From NCBI GenBank assembly GCA_934130355.1, contig CAKOXV010000009.1, positions 1 through 60,565 of the forward strand: a stretch of DNA of 60,565 nt, given 5' to 3'. Positions 1 to 9,530 of this stretch are shown one piece after another. A program made the position numbers and the translations under genes. A model generated the notes under the pieces. The model did not search any database. It had not been told where the DNA came from and saw only the letters and a program-made list of their open reading frames with translations. Within the stretch, counting starts at the first letter, position 1, and every line of letters starts with the position of its first letter. Source of the DNA: an uncultured Clostridia bacterium. GTDB taxonomy: Bacteria > Bacillota > Clostridia > TANB77 > CAG-508.

Positions 1-309
1 CCATCTTAAACCTAAAGTTTGTCTTCTTTCTGGTCTAATCTCTAATGGTACTTGGTATGTTGCTCCACCAACTCTTCTTGCTTTAACTTCAAGAACTGGC
101 ATAACATTTTCTAATGCTGCTTCAAAAACTTCTAAAGGTTCTTTTCCTTCTTTTTCTTTTATGATTTCAAATGCATCATATACAATGTTTTGAGCAAGTG
201 ATTTTTTACCATCTAACATTATATTGTTGATTAATTTTGTAACAACTTTGCTATTGTAAATTGGATCTGGTAATACGTCTCTTTTTGCTATAAATCCTCT
301 TCTTGGCAC
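1..309 (-). CDS. rpsG: 30S ribosomal protein S7 (partial, 3' end outside window)
   Basis: S7 is a primary 16S rRNA-binding protein that nucleates assembly of the 30S head. The first 103 codons are present. They begin MPRRGFIAKRDVLPDP and include the conserved stretches LINNIMLDGKKSLAQ and GGATYQVPLEIRPERR, then run off the window at a Trp codon. The start is GTG with an AAGGAGTG ribosome site. It lies 146 bp downstream of rpsL in the same direction, as in the usual str operon. That gap holds a short hairpin (GGGAAATGAAAAATTTCC on the minus strand), which may be part of S7 autoregulation, but this is inference. Identity is certain. Confidence 0.97.
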   Translation of the reverse strand, partial: MPRRGFIAKRDVLPDPIYNSKVVTKLINNIMLDGKKSLAQNIVYDAFEIIKEKEGKEPLEVFEAALENVMPVLEVKARRVGGATYQVPLEIRPERRQTLGLRW

Positions 310-455
310 TATTCTTCACTCCTTTTCTTTTTTTGATATCCATGAGATACCTAAGTTACTCTGGAAATTTTTCATTTCCCGTATAGTGCTACATAATCTA
401 TTCTAAATTTAAGTACCTTAATTTAGTAAATTGTGTGCACTAATAATTTTATTTT

Positions 456-869
456 TTATTTTTTAGGACGTTTAGCTCCATATTTAGAACGAGCTTGCAT
501 TCTGTCTTTAACTCCTGCAGTATCTAATGTTCCTCTGATAATATGGTATCTAACACCTGGAAGGTCTTTTACTCTTCCTCCTCTTATTAGAACTACACTA
601 TGTTCTTGTAAGTTATGTCCTATTCCTGGGATATAAGATGTTACTTCATAACCATTTGAAAGTCTAACTCTGGCAACTTTTCTTAAAGCTGAGTTTGGTT
701 TTTTAGGTGTTACTGTTTTTACAACTGTACATACACCTCTTTTTTGTGGAGCTCTATTATTTGTTAATGTTTTATTTTTTGAGTTCCATCCATGTTGTAA
801 TGCTGGAGCTGTAGATTTTGCCTTTGTTGTTTGTCTTCCTTTTCTTACTAATTGATTAATTGTTGGCAC
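456..869 (-). CDS. rpsL: 30S ribosomal protein S12
   Basis: S12 sits at the decoding centre of the small subunit and controls translational accuracy. The 137-aa product begins MPTINQLVRKGRQ and carries the two decoding loops TPKKPNSALRKVARVRL and RGGRVKDLPGVRYH. The lysines that are altered in streptomycin resistance are wild-type. The start is GTG with a GAGGTG ribosome site 8 nt upstream. The gene upstream on this strand is not rpoC or an L7Ae-like gene but an unrelated coiled-coil gene. The str operon therefore appears to start here, from its own promoter at 960-988. Confidence 0.98.
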   Translation of the reverse strand: MPTINQLVRKGRQTTKAKSTAPALQHGWNSKNKTLTNNRAPQKRGVCTVVKTVTPKKPNSALRKVARVRLSNGYEVTSYIPGIGHNLQEHSVVLIRGGRVKDLPGVRYHIIRGTLDTAGVKDRMQARSKYGAKRPKK

Positions 870-904
870 TTAAATTTCACCTCTTTTCTTTTAATTTTTA
901 TTTA

Positions 905-958
905 ATATAAAAAACCGCTACGGAATTAGCTTTTAACAACTAATTTCATTGCGGTTTA
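905..958 (-). terminator. Hairpin with T-tract upstream of rpsL (terminator or leader attenuator)
   Basis: On the minus strand AAACCGC pairs with GCGGTTT and an inner AATTAG pairs with CTAATT, followed by six T. It follows the stop of the coiled-coil gene, so it could be that gene's terminator. A good promoter lies just upstream of it, so it would also form the very 5' end of the rpsL-rpsG transcript. Confidence 0.75.
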
Positions 959-959
959 T

Positions 960-988
960 ATTTTACCATTTTTTTCTTGTTATGTCAA
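960..988 (-). promoter_or_regulatory. Sigma-A promoter for rpsL-rpsG
   Basis: Minus-strand -35 TTGACA and -10 TAAAAT are separated by 17 bp. Predicted transcription would start at about 953, at the foot of the hairpin at 905-958. Confidence 0.7.
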
Positions 989-995
989 TATTTTT

Positions 996-2597
996 TTAAT
1001 ATTTTGCTTCTGGTAATACATTTACATTATTAACTGCAAATAATCTTTTAAATATATACTTAATTTTCTTAAATCCAGAAAAGTTTTCTATAACGTCTAT
1101 TTTGTAATTTTTATTTGCATTTCTACAAATTTTGCTAATTATTGATTTTTCTTTTTTTGTCAAATTAGTTTGGTCAATGTATGAGAAATTATAAACTATT
1201 GATGGCACTAGTTCCATATCAGCTTCTACTTCTCTAGAAAATGACATTGCATAATTATAAATCAATTCTTGTGCATTATAACCATATCTTTCAGCACATT
1301 CTATTAATAATTCACATACTAATGGATCTATTTTATTTATAACCTTTTTATCATAAGCCTTATATTCTTCAATCGAATAATTTATAAGAATCTCTTTACA
1401 TTCTTCTCTATTTTGTTTGTCTCTAAGTAAAACATTTTCTTCTCCTATTTTTGCAGGATATATTTTTACTTCTTCTCCATCACTCATAGATGCTTTGTAT
1501 ACTAATTCTTTATCTTCAAATTTTATTGTTATTCCTAATATTTTTTCTTTTTGTCCAAATAGTGGAATTATTGGTTTTACTTTATTTTCTTTTGCTTCTT
1601 CAAAAGTTATTATATCTTCAGGCTCAGTAATTTCAGCAACTTTTTGTTCTTTAGTATGTTCTGTTGCAATTTCTTCAACAATTTGTTGGGCCATTTCCAT
1701 TATATGGCTATCTAAATCTTCTTCTAATCCTTCTTTAATTTGTTGTGCCATCTCATCTATTTGTTTTAAATTATTTTCGGAATTAAACTCTTCCGTTTCT
1801 ATCTTTTCAGCAGCTCCAAGTTTTTCAGGTTCTATTTGTTCAACAGGTTTAAATTCTTCAAGCTCGATTTCTTCAATTGGTTTGAATTCTTCAACATATA
1901 ATTCCTCTATAGGTTGCATTTCTTCTACTGTTATTTCTTCAATTGGTTCCATTTCATCAACTTTGAATTCTTCAATATACAATTCATCATCATTATCATC
2001 ATCTTCATTTTTGGCTTTTACATTCCAATTTTCTGCTTTTACGTCTGCCTTTATTTTTACTAATTCTGAAAGTTCATCTTGAAATTGTGAAACTTGTCCT
2101 TTTAATTGATCAATATCTAACCTACTTTTTATAGTCTCTTTTTCTTGTAATTCACTTTCTCTTATTGTTCTTTCTGATAATTCTGGCATTCTTCCAAATT
2201 TATTGAAAAATTCTTGTTTTTGTAGCTCAAATTTTGTAGCTCTTTCTTCTTGTTTTTTTATGCCGTTTGCTAGTTGCTTCATTTGTTCCTCTGTTTTGTG
2301 AATTTTTCTTATATTTTCCGCAATTAAGTTGTTTATCACAAGATTTATTTGTGTTTTTGTTTCATAAAATTTAGAGTCAAGTTGTCTTTGTAGTTCTTGA
2401 CTTTCATTTCCTAGTTCAGTTATCTGTCTTCCTAATTCACTAACATCTGGGCAGTTTGCATCAATTCTTTTTTTAGCATTTCTTTGTTCTGCTAGCTCTG
2501 TTCTTTTTTCTTCTATTTTATTAATTTGTTCTTGTAATTGTTTTTTCTCAGAAATAAAACTTGCACTTTGTTTTTGTATTTCTTCCAAACCGTTCAT
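996..2597 (-). CDS. Coiled-coil protein with acidic decapeptide repeats, function unknown
   Basis: I do not recognise this 533-aa family. Residues about 1-190 are charged heptad-like coiled coil, rich in K, E and Q. Residues about 205-275 are an acidic repeat of roughly ten residues with the pattern EE(F/M)(K/Q)PIEE(I/L)x(V/L), present about five times. The last 190 residues look globular. There is no signal peptide or membrane segment. The ATG start has only a poor ribosome site, but an in-frame stop two codons upstream excludes an earlier start. It has its own promoter at 2669-2697 and is separated from trmFO. A scaffold or cytoskeleton-like role is possible but unproven. Confidence 0.75.
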   Translation of the reverse strand: MNGLEEIQKQSASFISEKKQLQEQINKIEEKRTELAEQRNAKKRIDANCPDVSELGRQITELGNESQELQRQLDSKFYETKTQINLVINNLIAENIRKIHKTEEQMKQLANGIKKQEERATKFELQKQEFFNKFGRMPELSERTIRESELQEKETIKSRLDIDQLKGQVSQFQDELSELVKIKADVKAENWNVKAKNEDDDNDDELYIEEFKVDEMEPIEEITVEEMQPIEELYVEEFKPIEEIELEEFKPVEQIEPEKLGAAEKIETEEFNSENNLKQIDEMAQQIKEGLEEDLDSHIMEMAQQIVEEIATEHTKEQKVAEITEPEDIITFEEAKENKVKPIIPLFGQKEKILGITIKFEDKELVYKASMSDGEEVKIYPAKIGEENVLLRDKQNREECKEILINYSIEEYKAYDKKVINKIDPLVCELLIECAERYGYNAQELIYNYAMSFSREVEADMELVPSIVYNFSYIDQTNLTKKEKSIISKICRNANKNYKIDVIENFSGFKKIKYIFKRLFAVNNVNVLPEAKY

Positions 2598-2668
2598 TCC
2601 CTAGTATCATCAAGTATTTGCCTACTTGACAAACTCCTTTCTTTTGTTGTTATTCTTAGTCATTTTAT

Positions 2669-2697
2669 ATTTTAGCATAACATATTTTTTTCTACAA
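2669..2697 (-). promoter_or_regulatory. Sigma-A promoter for the coiled-coil gene
   Basis: Minus-strand -35 TTGTAG and -10 TAAAAT with a 17-bp spacer, about 70 bp upstream of the start codon. Confidence 0.55.
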
Positions 2698-2730
2698 GCA
2701 TTTTTTGTAAAATTTTTTTATCTTTTGTTT

Positions 2731-4101
2731 TTAATAGTCTAATTTTGACAATTCATTTTTTAAATTCTGAATTGCTCTATCCGCTAATTTGCCATATTTA
2801 AGTTTTTTATCTTTGATTTTTTCATCAAGTGCTGGAATTATTCCAAAATTCGCATTCATAGGTTGAAATTTTTCATTTTCTGTTGACACATATTTTGAAA
2901 GAGCTCCAATTATTGTAGTATCTGGCAATATTATTTTTTCTTTACTTTTATATTTCGCACAAGCATTTAATCCAGCTAACATACCAGAAGAAATTGATTC
3001 TACATATCCTTCTACACCAGTTATCTGACCTGCAAAAAATATATTATTATTTTTTCTTAAATTGTATGTGTTATCTAGTAATTTGGTTGAATTTATATAA
3101 GTATTTCTATGCATAACTCCATATTTAACAAATTCAGCACTTTCTAATCCAGGTATCAAACTAAAGACTCTTTTCTGTTCTCCAAATTTTAAGTTAGTTT
3201 GAAATCCAACTAAATTATATATTATTCCATTTTTGTCATCTTGTCTAAGTTGAACAATAGCATAAGGTCTTTTTTCTGTTCTTGGGTCATCAAATCCTAA
3301 CGGTTTTAATGGTCCATATCTCAATGTTTCTTGTCCTCTTTTCGCCATAACTTCTAGGGGCATACACCCTTCAAAGATTTCACCTTTTTCAAATTCATGA
3401 AGTGTTACAACTTCTGCATTTATTAATTCATTATAAAATCTGTCATATTCTTCTTTGTTCATTGGCAAATTTATATAACTTGGTTCTTGACTTTTTAATC
3501 TCTCTTTCCATTGTTCACTTGTTTCTTCTTTTTGTTTTTCTTGTTCATATCTATTTCCATAAAAAGCTATATTAAAATTAATACTTTCTTTTGTAACTAT
3601 AGGAGCTGCTGCATCATAAAAATACAACTTATCTTGTCCTGTTATTTTTAATATTTCTTCTGCTAGGTCTTTTGAAGTTAATGGTCCTGTTGCAATTATT
3701 ACTATTCCATCTTTTGATAATTCATCTATATTAGTTATTTCTTGATGAATTAGTTGTATCAATGGTTGTTTTTCAATTTCTTCTGTCACACGTTTTGCGA
3801 ATATTTCTCTATCAACAGCTAAAGCTTGTCCTGCGGGTACTTGAGTTTCATCTGCTATTCTTATTAGTAAAGAATCTAAATACCTTAACTCCTCTTTTAA
3901 TAGTCCTGCCGCATTTGTGTGTAAATTTGATTTAAATGAATTACTACATACTATTTCTGCTAAGTTTTCATTGCTATGTGCTTCTGTATATTTAATTGGC
4001 TTCATTTCATATAATTTTACTTTTATTCCTCTTTTAGCTATTTGATAAGCTGCTTCGCATCCAGCTAAACCACCACCAATTACTGTTATATAATCTTTCA
4101 T
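2731..4101 (-). CDS. trmFO: Methylenetetrahydrofolate--tRNA-(uracil-5-)-methyltransferase TrmFO
   Basis: TrmFO is a folate- and FAD-dependent enzyme that makes m5U54 in the T-loop of tRNAs. The 456-aa protein opens with the FAD-binding motif VIGGGLAGCEAAYQ and continues with the family hallmarks YEMKPIKYTEAH, CSNSFKSN and AAGLLKEELR. The cysteine in EIVCSNSF is conserved. Near the C-terminus FFAGQITGVEGYVES is the second FAD-contacting motif. Length matches the family (about 435-460 aa). The start has an AGGAGA ribosome site. It lies 26 bp downstream of the SNF2 helicase gene and is probably co-transcribed with it. Confidence 0.97.
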   Translation of the reverse strand: MKDYITVIGGGLAGCEAAYQIAKRGIKVKLYEMKPIKYTEAHSNENLAEIVCSNSFKSNLHTNAAGLLKEELRYLDSLLIRIADETQVPAGQALAVDREIFAKRVTEEIEKQPLIQLIHQEITNIDELSKDGIVIIATGPLTSKDLAEEILKITGQDKLYFYDAAAPIVTKESINFNIAFYGNRYEQEKQKEETSEQWKERLKSQEPSYINLPMNKEEYDRFYNELINAEVVTLHEFEKGEIFEGCMPLEVMAKRGQETLRYGPLKPLGFDDPRTEKRPYAIVQLRQDDKNGIIYNLVGFQTNLKFGEQKRVFSLIPGLESAEFVKYGVMHRNTYINSTKLLDNTYNLRKNNNIFFAGQITGVEGYVESISSGMLAGLNACAKYKSKEKIILPDTTIIGALSKYVSTENEKFQPMNANFGIIPALDEKIKDKKLKYGKLADRAIQNLKNELSKLDY

Positions 4102-4127
4102 ATTTTTTGTCTCCTATTGATAAACAA

Positions 4128-7100
4128 TTATTCAAATAATTTCATTATCTCTTCTTTTGAAAGTTTACTAATAAATGTTCGTTTAGTATCAAGTACATTA
4201 TCTATAAGTTCAGATTTCTTTTTTTGAAGTTCATAAATTTTTTCTTCAATAGAATTTTTTGTAATCAATTTATAAACTTGTACATTCTTTTTCTGTCCTA
4301 TTCTGTAAGCTCTATCTGTTGCCTGGTTTTCTGCAGATGCATTCCACCATGGGTCATAATGAATTACCATATCTGCGCCTGTTAAATTAAGTCCTGTTCC
4401 ACCTGCCTTAAGAGAAATTAAAAATACTTTAATATCTTTATTTTCATTAAATTCGTCAACCATTCTAATTCTCTCATCAACTTTTGTTGAACCTGTAAGT
4501 TTAAAATATTTTATATCTTTTTCTTTTAATTCTTGTTCAATTAACTCAAACATTGATGTATAACCCGAAAATAATAATATCTTATGTCCTGAATCTGTTG
4601 CATCTTTTATAATTTCTATACATTGCTCTAATTTGCTACTTCCATCTTTGTAATCTTTTATAAATAAACTTGGATGACAGCAAATTTGTCTTAATCTTGT
4701 AAGAGCTGCTAGTACTTGAATATGACTTTTTTCAAATCCTCTTAAATTTATTGTTTCTGCAATTTCTTGTTTCGCTTGTGCTAAATATGCAGTATAAATT
4801 TTTTCTTGTTCTTCTTTCATTTGATTATTCAAAACTGTTATTGTTTTTTCAGGCAATTCTGTTAATACTTGTTTTTTTGTTCTTCTTAATATAAATGGTT
4901 CTATCAACATTTTTAATTTATTCATTGTTCTTTGATCATTATCTCTTACTATAGGAGTCTCATAATCTGATTTGAATTTTTTATAACCAAACAAATATCC
5001 TGGCATTATATAATCAAATATTGACCATAATTCTGCTAATGAATTTTCTATTGGTGTTCCTGTTAATGCATATCTTGTATCTGCTACAATTTCTTTCACT
5101 GCTTTAGCATTTTGAGTATTACTATTTTTTAGATATTGTGCTTCATCCGCAATTGCAAATTTAAAGTTATATTTATTTTCTTTGTATACTTCTACATCTC
5201 TTTTTAATAAGTCATAAGAAGTTATTAATAAATCATATTTGTCTGCTTGTTCAATTTGTTTTTTTCTTTCAAAAGCATTTCCTCTAATTACTAATGTTCT
5301 TAATTTATTTGTGAATTTTTGGGCTTCATTTTGCCAGTTTAATGTCAATGAACTTGGACATATTACAATTGATGCTTTATGATTCTCATTTTCTTCAATA
5401 TAACCTGCAATTATTGATAACATTTGTACTGTTTTTCCCAACCCCATGTCATCTGCTAAAATTCCACCAAATTTATAATTATCTAGTGTCTTTAGCCATT
5501 TGTAACCTGTTTTTTGATAATATCTTAATACACCCTTTAAATTTTCAGGAATCTTAATATCATCTTCTCCGTTTTGTTTATCTAATCCATTTATTATTTT
5601 TCTATATTCATTATTCTTACTTATTTGCGTATTTGGTATTGTTTTTAGTAATTGATTTAAATATAAACTTCTATTTATAGGTAATTTAATATTTCCATTT
5701 TTTATATCTTTATAACTAATACCTAATCCTGTTATCATTCTATCTAGAAATTCTATGTCAGGATTTTCTTCCAAATTTATAAAGCTTCCGTTTTTAAGTT
5801 TATAATATTTTTTCTTTAAATTGTATTTCTTTAAAACCTCTTCTAAATCATCAACATCTATATTTAATTTTTCTAAATCAATTGATAATAAATCGTTTTC
5901 TACTTTTACCCCTAAACTACCTATTTGTGGTTGTTTTATTTCTCTGGCTCTAAAATTATCTGTTGCCATTACATCAAAATTTTGCATATATTCATTTATA
6001 TCTTTTGATAAAAATTCATATATTTTTTGGTCATCTGGAAGTATGAAACACTCTTTTGGTGCATAATACATAAATCCTGTCTTTTTAAGCATATTTATTG
6101 CTTTGTTTTCTGCAATTACATCTCTTGGATATTTTAAATGAATTTTTTGTTGCAATGGGTTAAATTCTTCTTCCCCATAGCAAAACCTTGCATCTGCCAG
6201 TATATATCCATTATTATCAAAATCTAAAAACATTTTGACATTTAACTTTTTAGGCCTATATTCTTGTATTTCATCCAAATTTATATCTTTAAATTCTAAA
6301 TTTTCTTTCAATTTAGGCAATATTACAGAAAACATTTCAGGTAGTTGTTCTTTTCCAAATACTAATTCTGTTATAAAATTTTCTTTGAATTTTTGTAATA
6401 ATTTTAATGTACTATTTTCATATTTTTTTGTGCATCTATAAAATTCATTTTTTAACAATATATATTGATATTCTTTTCCTGATAAAATTTCTACTTCTCT
6501 TAATACATCTATACTATCATTTAGCATAATTTGATATTCGTTTTTTCCTTTTTGTTGTAGCACAAAATGTAAATCAGGTTGTTGGTCAACAAATTTGATT
6601 TTTTCGTCTTTATATTCTTTTTGAAAAATTACTTCTTTATTTTTTAATATTTCAAATAACTCATCTAAACCACTATTATTTAATAATATACAATTATCAC
6701 TTATTGCTTTCCCATAATATCTATAATTTGCATTTGCATCTGAGTTTACAAGTTCTATTACTTCTGCTTGTTTTAATATAAATTCTAACAGTTGTTGATC
6801 TTGTTCTTCAAAGTTTTCTTTTTTATGTATAAATTCTAATTTGCTTCCATATTTATATTTTTCATGTGTTTTCATTCTGTCATAAAACTCTGTCAAATTT
6901 TTTAATTTATACATCCTTTCATTTCCTATTTTGAATTCAATTCTTAAATTGTTGGTATATTTGTCATATACAATTTTAGGTTCTATTTTAACTTTATTAG
7001 ATGTTTCTTCTTGTTTATTTGTATCCTCAATTTCACGCATTTCTTCTGTATATAGTTCATTTACTATTTGTTTAAAGCTTCTGTACTTTGAGTCTACTCT

Positions 7101-7136
7101 TAACTCTTTATTTTTACTTTCTCCTTCTACCAACAT
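4128..7136 (-). CDS. SNF2-family DEAD/DEAH-box helicase
   Basis: This is a bacterial Swi2/Snf2-type ATP-dependent DNA translocase of about 1,000 aa. The first 500 residues correspond to the SNF2-associated N-terminal region and have no CxC/CxH SWIM zinc motif that I can see. The helicase core starts near residue 540, with the Walker A motif DDMGLGKT near 565, DEAQ (motif II) near 665, LTGTPIEN (motif III) and the C-terminal helicase lobe ending in DRAYRIGQ (motif VI). The first ATG of the open frame has no ribosome site. The ATG at 7136 is preceded by AAAGGG and is preferred. Its cellular role (nucleoprotein remodelling, repair or transcription recycling) cannot be read from context. Confidence 0.93.
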   Translation of the reverse strand: MLVEGESKNKELRVDSKYRSFKQIVNELYTEEMREIEDTNKQEETSNKVKIEPKIVYDKYTNNLRIEFKIGNERMYKLKNLTEFYDRMKTHEKYKYGSKLEFIHKKENFEEQDQQLLEFILKQAEVIELVNSDANANYRYYGKAISDNCILLNNSGLDELFEILKNKEVIFQKEYKDEKIKFVDQQPDLHFVLQQKGKNEYQIMLNDSIDVLREVEILSGKEYQYILLKNEFYRCTKKYENSTLKLLQKFKENFITELVFGKEQLPEMFSVILPKLKENLEFKDINLDEIQEYRPKKLNVKMFLDFDNNGYILADARFCYGEEEFNPLQQKIHLKYPRDVIAENKAINMLKKTGFMYYAPKECFILPDDQKIYEFLSKDINEYMQNFDVMATDNFRAREIKQPQIGSLGVKVENDLLSIDLEKLNIDVDDLEEVLKKYNLKKKYYKLKNGSFINLEENPDIEFLDRMITGLGISYKDIKNGNIKLPINRSLYLNQLLKTIPNTQISKNNEYRKIINGLDKQNGEDDIKIPENLKGVLRYYQKTGYKWLKTLDNYKFGGILADDMGLGKTVQMLSIIAGYIEENENHKASIVICPSSLTLNWQNEAQKFTNKLRTLVIRGNAFERKKQIEQADKYDLLITSYDLLKRDVEVYKENKYNFKFAIADEAQYLKNSNTQNAKAVKEIVADTRYALTGTPIENSLAELWSIFDYIMPGYLFGYKKFKSDYETPIVRDNDQRTMNKLKMLIEPFILRRTKKQVLTELPEKTITVLNNQMKEEQEKIYTAYLAQAKQEIAETINLRGFEKSHIQVLAALTRLRQICCHPSLFIKDYKDGSSKLEQCIEIIKDATDSGHKILLFSGYTSMFELIEQELKEKDIKYFKLTGSTKVDERIRMVDEFNENKDIKVFLISLKAGGTGLNLTGADMVIHYDPWWNASAENQATDRAYRIGQKKNVQVYKLITKNSIEEKIYELQKKKSELIDNVLDTKRTFISKLSKEEIMKLFE

Positions 7137-7179
7137 TGTTTTCCCTTTCATTGTTTGTTTTTAATTTATAGGATATTTT

Positions 7180-7734
7180 TTATGTATTAAAAAAATATGT
7201 AGCTTCCAAATCAGCTTCAAACACAAGAAGTGCTAGCGGAAATTTTGTATATGCTGCTCCTATTGTATTATATACCTCTTTAGGTTCTGTAAATCCCATG
7301 TGCCAACGAATAGCATATTTTTCTTCACTTGTTAATTTCATATATTCTGTAATCATCATTACTGATTTTTCTCCATGTCCATAAGGTATTGTGTCTTCTA
7401 CTGTATAGTATGGAACCTTTTCCCATACACCTAGTGCATTTTTTGCATTCCTATAATCTATTTTATAGAAATTTGCTTTACATACATCATGTAATAATGC
7501 AACTATTTTTAAAGTGTCTTCTGAAACTTCTATTTTTTTAGATGAATTCTTTACTTTTTCTACCAATATTTCATATACTTTCATACTGTGTTCTACTAAC
7601 CCTCCAGCATGATCTCCGTGAAATTTTGTACTTGCTGGTGCCGTAAAGAAATCTGTACTTTCTAGAAATTTTATAAATTCTTCTAAACCTTCTCTTTTTA
7701 CTGTTCTTAATATTTTTAAAAATTCTTCTTTCAT
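7180..7734 (-). CDS. HD-domain hydrolase
   Basis: A 184-aa metal-dependent phosphohydrolase of the HD superfamily. The metal ligands are visible as the H in GGLVEHSMKV, the HD pair in LLHDVCKANFY, and later histidines in IPYGHGEKS and IRWHMGF. This order (H...HD...H...H) resembles the YhaM/relA-type HD hydrolases, but without an OB domain. The substrate is unknown; nucleotides or RNA ends are plausible. The chosen start is the ATG with an AAAGGA site, seven codons inside the longest open frame. It is separated from cmk by a terminator. Confidence 0.85.
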   Translation of the reverse strand: MKEEFLKILRTVKREGLEEFIKFLESTDFFTAPASTKFHGDHAGGLVEHSMKVYEILVEKVKNSSKKIEVSEDTLKIVALLHDVCKANFYKIDYRNAKNALGVWEKVPYYTVEDTIPYGHGEKSVMMITEYMKLTSEEKYAIRWHMGFTEPKEVYNTIGAAYTKFPLALLVFEADLEATYFFNT

Positions 7735-7759
7735 TTTTAATTCCTTTCTTTGCAATAGT

Positions 7760-7804
7760 TAAAAACCAAGTTTCTGTTTGAATTTCAAAGAGAAACCTGG
7801 TTTT
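7760..7804 (-). terminator. Rho-independent terminator after cmk
   Basis: Minus-strand stem AAAACCAGGTTTC pairs with GAAACTTGGTTTT, closing a short loop. It lies between cmk and the HD hydrolase gene. Confidence 0.8.
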
Positions 7805-7806
7805 AA

Positions 7807-8475
7807 TTATCTTTTTTCTTCAATTATTTTAATGACTACTTCTGCTTCTTCTTCTACTGTCATATTTGTAGAATCTACATATATAGCATCTGGTGCTTTA
7901 ATTAAAGGTGCTATTTCTCTATGGCTATCTCTATAATCTCTATCTATAACATTTTTTAAAATTTCTTCATAAGGAGTATCTATTCCATTTTCTTTATTTT
8001 GTTTAAATCTCCTTAATGCTCTTTCTTCTGGTGTTGCATCTAAATATATTTTTACATTTGCATTTGGAAATACATTTGTTCCTATGTCTCTACCTTCCAT
8101 TATTACATCTGCTGATTTAGCCATTTCTCGTTGCAATTTCACTAAGTGTTCTCTAACTATTCCTATTGTAGCTACTGGTGATGCAAATTCGGTTACTTCT
8201 ATTGTTCTTATTTTTAAACTTACGTCTTTTCCATTTAAAAATACTTTTTTTCCACTTTCGTCTTCTACAAATTCAATTTTTATTTCGTCTAAAAGTTGTT
8301 TTATTTTTCTAGTTTCTTCTAATTTTATTCCTTGCTCTAGCATTGCAAGTGCTACACATCTATACATTGCTCCTGTGTCTATTGCTATTAAATTTAGTTT
8401 TTGAGCAACTATTTTTGTTATACTTCCTTTACCACTTCCAGCTGTTCCATCAACTGCTACAATAAATCCCATCAT
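7807..8475 (-). CDS. cmk: (d)CMP kinase
   Basis: Cytidylate kinase phosphorylates CMP and dCMP to the diphosphates in pyrimidine salvage. The 222-aa protein starts with the P-loop VAVDGTAGSGKGS. It has the CMP-binding signatures DTGAMYR and EGRDIGTNVFPNA, and a LID-region arginine series (RALRRFKQNKE, DYRDSHREIAPL). Length fits the bacterial family. Two adjacent ATG codons follow a GGAG site, so the start could be one codon later. The usual neighbours rpsA/ispH are absent; here it is followed by a terminator. Confidence 0.97.
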   Translation of the reverse strand: MMGFIVAVDGTAGSGKGSITKIVAQKLNLIAIDTGAMYRCVALAMLEQGIKLEETRKIKQLLDEIKIEFVEDESGKKVFLNGKDVSLKIRTIEVTEFASPVATIGIVREHLVKLQREMAKSADVIMEGRDIGTNVFPNANVKIYLDATPEERALRRFKQNKENGIDTPYEEILKNVIDRDYRDSHREIAPLIKAPDAIYVDSTNMTVEEEAEVVIKIIEEKR

Positions 8476-8492
8476 TCAATCTCCTTTTATTT

Positions 8493-9530
8493 TTATTCTT
8501 CCTCTTTTGTTAGAATAAATCCTGTTGATATAAATCTTGTTCTATGAGCACCTGTACTGTCCACTGGATCATTTATAATCTTTCCATCTATTACCATTAC
8601 ACTTGATGTTCCACCATCTAGATTTGCTGCATTATATGCTCCATATCTTTGCATTATTTCTATTAAATCATTCATATCAGCACCTGGTTTTGTTACAGTT
8701 CTCCCATCGATTACTAAGAATAGTACTATTCCATCTTTTCTTTGTCCTATTGCTGTACGTGGTGCTGTTCCCCAGCCACCATTTCCTAATACTTTTGATG
8801 GTTCTCCATTTATAATTAGAAATGGTCCAAATGTTACTGCATCTCTGACTTTCATTTCTTGAGCTTGTTTTACTGTCATTTTTCCAAGTACAAGTTTATC
8901 ATCTTCTGTAAATCCTATTAGTCCACCTGCACCTTTATAAGTTTTTGAAGTTATTACTTTTCCATTAGATATAGTTATCCCTAGTGGATTTGCTCCATTA
9001 CTACTAAAGTTTGGATCATCAAATCCACCACCATTAATTGCAATTAGTGCATCATTATCTTTTGCCATTTGTGTTAAGTATTGTCCACTTGTTCCAAGTT
9101 TTTTAGTATATACTGTTCTTATTCTTGAAGGGTCATATATTACTGCTAAATATCCACTATATCCTTTTCCTTCAATTTCTATTATCTTGTAATCTTGATT
9201 ATCTGGGTCTTTTTCTAAAACAGCTCTTTCATATTCATTTTCATATTCTTTTGGTTTTTCTTCTGTTTTATTTATAACTATTGTATCTATATTTGTTATT
9301 TGATCTGTTTCTTGTACTTTGTTTTTATTTAACGCATCTTGTATTGTTTGTTCATCATAAAACCATGTTGCAAAATATTGATGAGTCATTGTGGTCATTG
9401 CTGTTGTAATTAGCCATTCCCTAAACTTAGACCATGGTCCATACAACAATATTCCTACAGTTGCTATTCCTATTATTGCCAAAATCATTAATATTAATAA
9501 TACTTTTTTCCATACTTGTTTTTTCTTCAT
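8493..9530 (-). CDS. Phosphodiester glycosidase family protein (NAGPA/DUF2233-like), membrane-anchored
   Basis: A 345-aa extracellular protein with one N-terminal membrane segment at about residues 8-30, short and positively charged at its front. The rest matches the NAGPA/DUF2233 fold: IAINGGGFDDPN, GITISNGKV, FGPFLIINGE, GGWGTAPRTAIGQ and NAANLDGGTSSVM. In the family these enzymes cleave phosphodiester-linked sugars; in Firmicutes they are linked to cell-wall glycopolymers. The substrate here is inferred only. The ATG at 9530 is preferred because GGAG lies 7 nt upstream; the longer GTG start would overlap that site. It is likely transcribed together with cmk (17 bp gap). Confidence 0.9.
   Translation of the reverse strand: MKKKQVWKKVLLILMILAIIGIATVGILLYGPWSKFREWLITTAMTTMTHQYFATWFYDEQTIQDALNKNKVQETDQITNIDTIVINKTEEKPKEYENEYERAVLEKDPDNQDYKIIEIEGKGYSGYLAVIYDPSRIRTVYTKKLGTSGQYLTQMAKDNDALIAINGGGFDDPNFSSNGANPLGITISNGKVITSKTYKGAGGLIGFTEDDKLVLGKMTVKQAQEMKVRDAVTFGPFLIINGEPSKVLGNGGWGTAPRTAIGQRKDGIVLFLVIDGRTVTKPGADMNDLIEIMQRYGAYNAANLDGGTSSVMVIDGKIINDPVDSTGAHRTRFISTGFILTKEEE

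Noticed and set aside
1417..2082. Plus-strand open frame of 221 codons opposite the coiled-coil gene
   Set aside because: It is a Ser-rich shadow of the repetitive minus-strand gene with no ribosome site.
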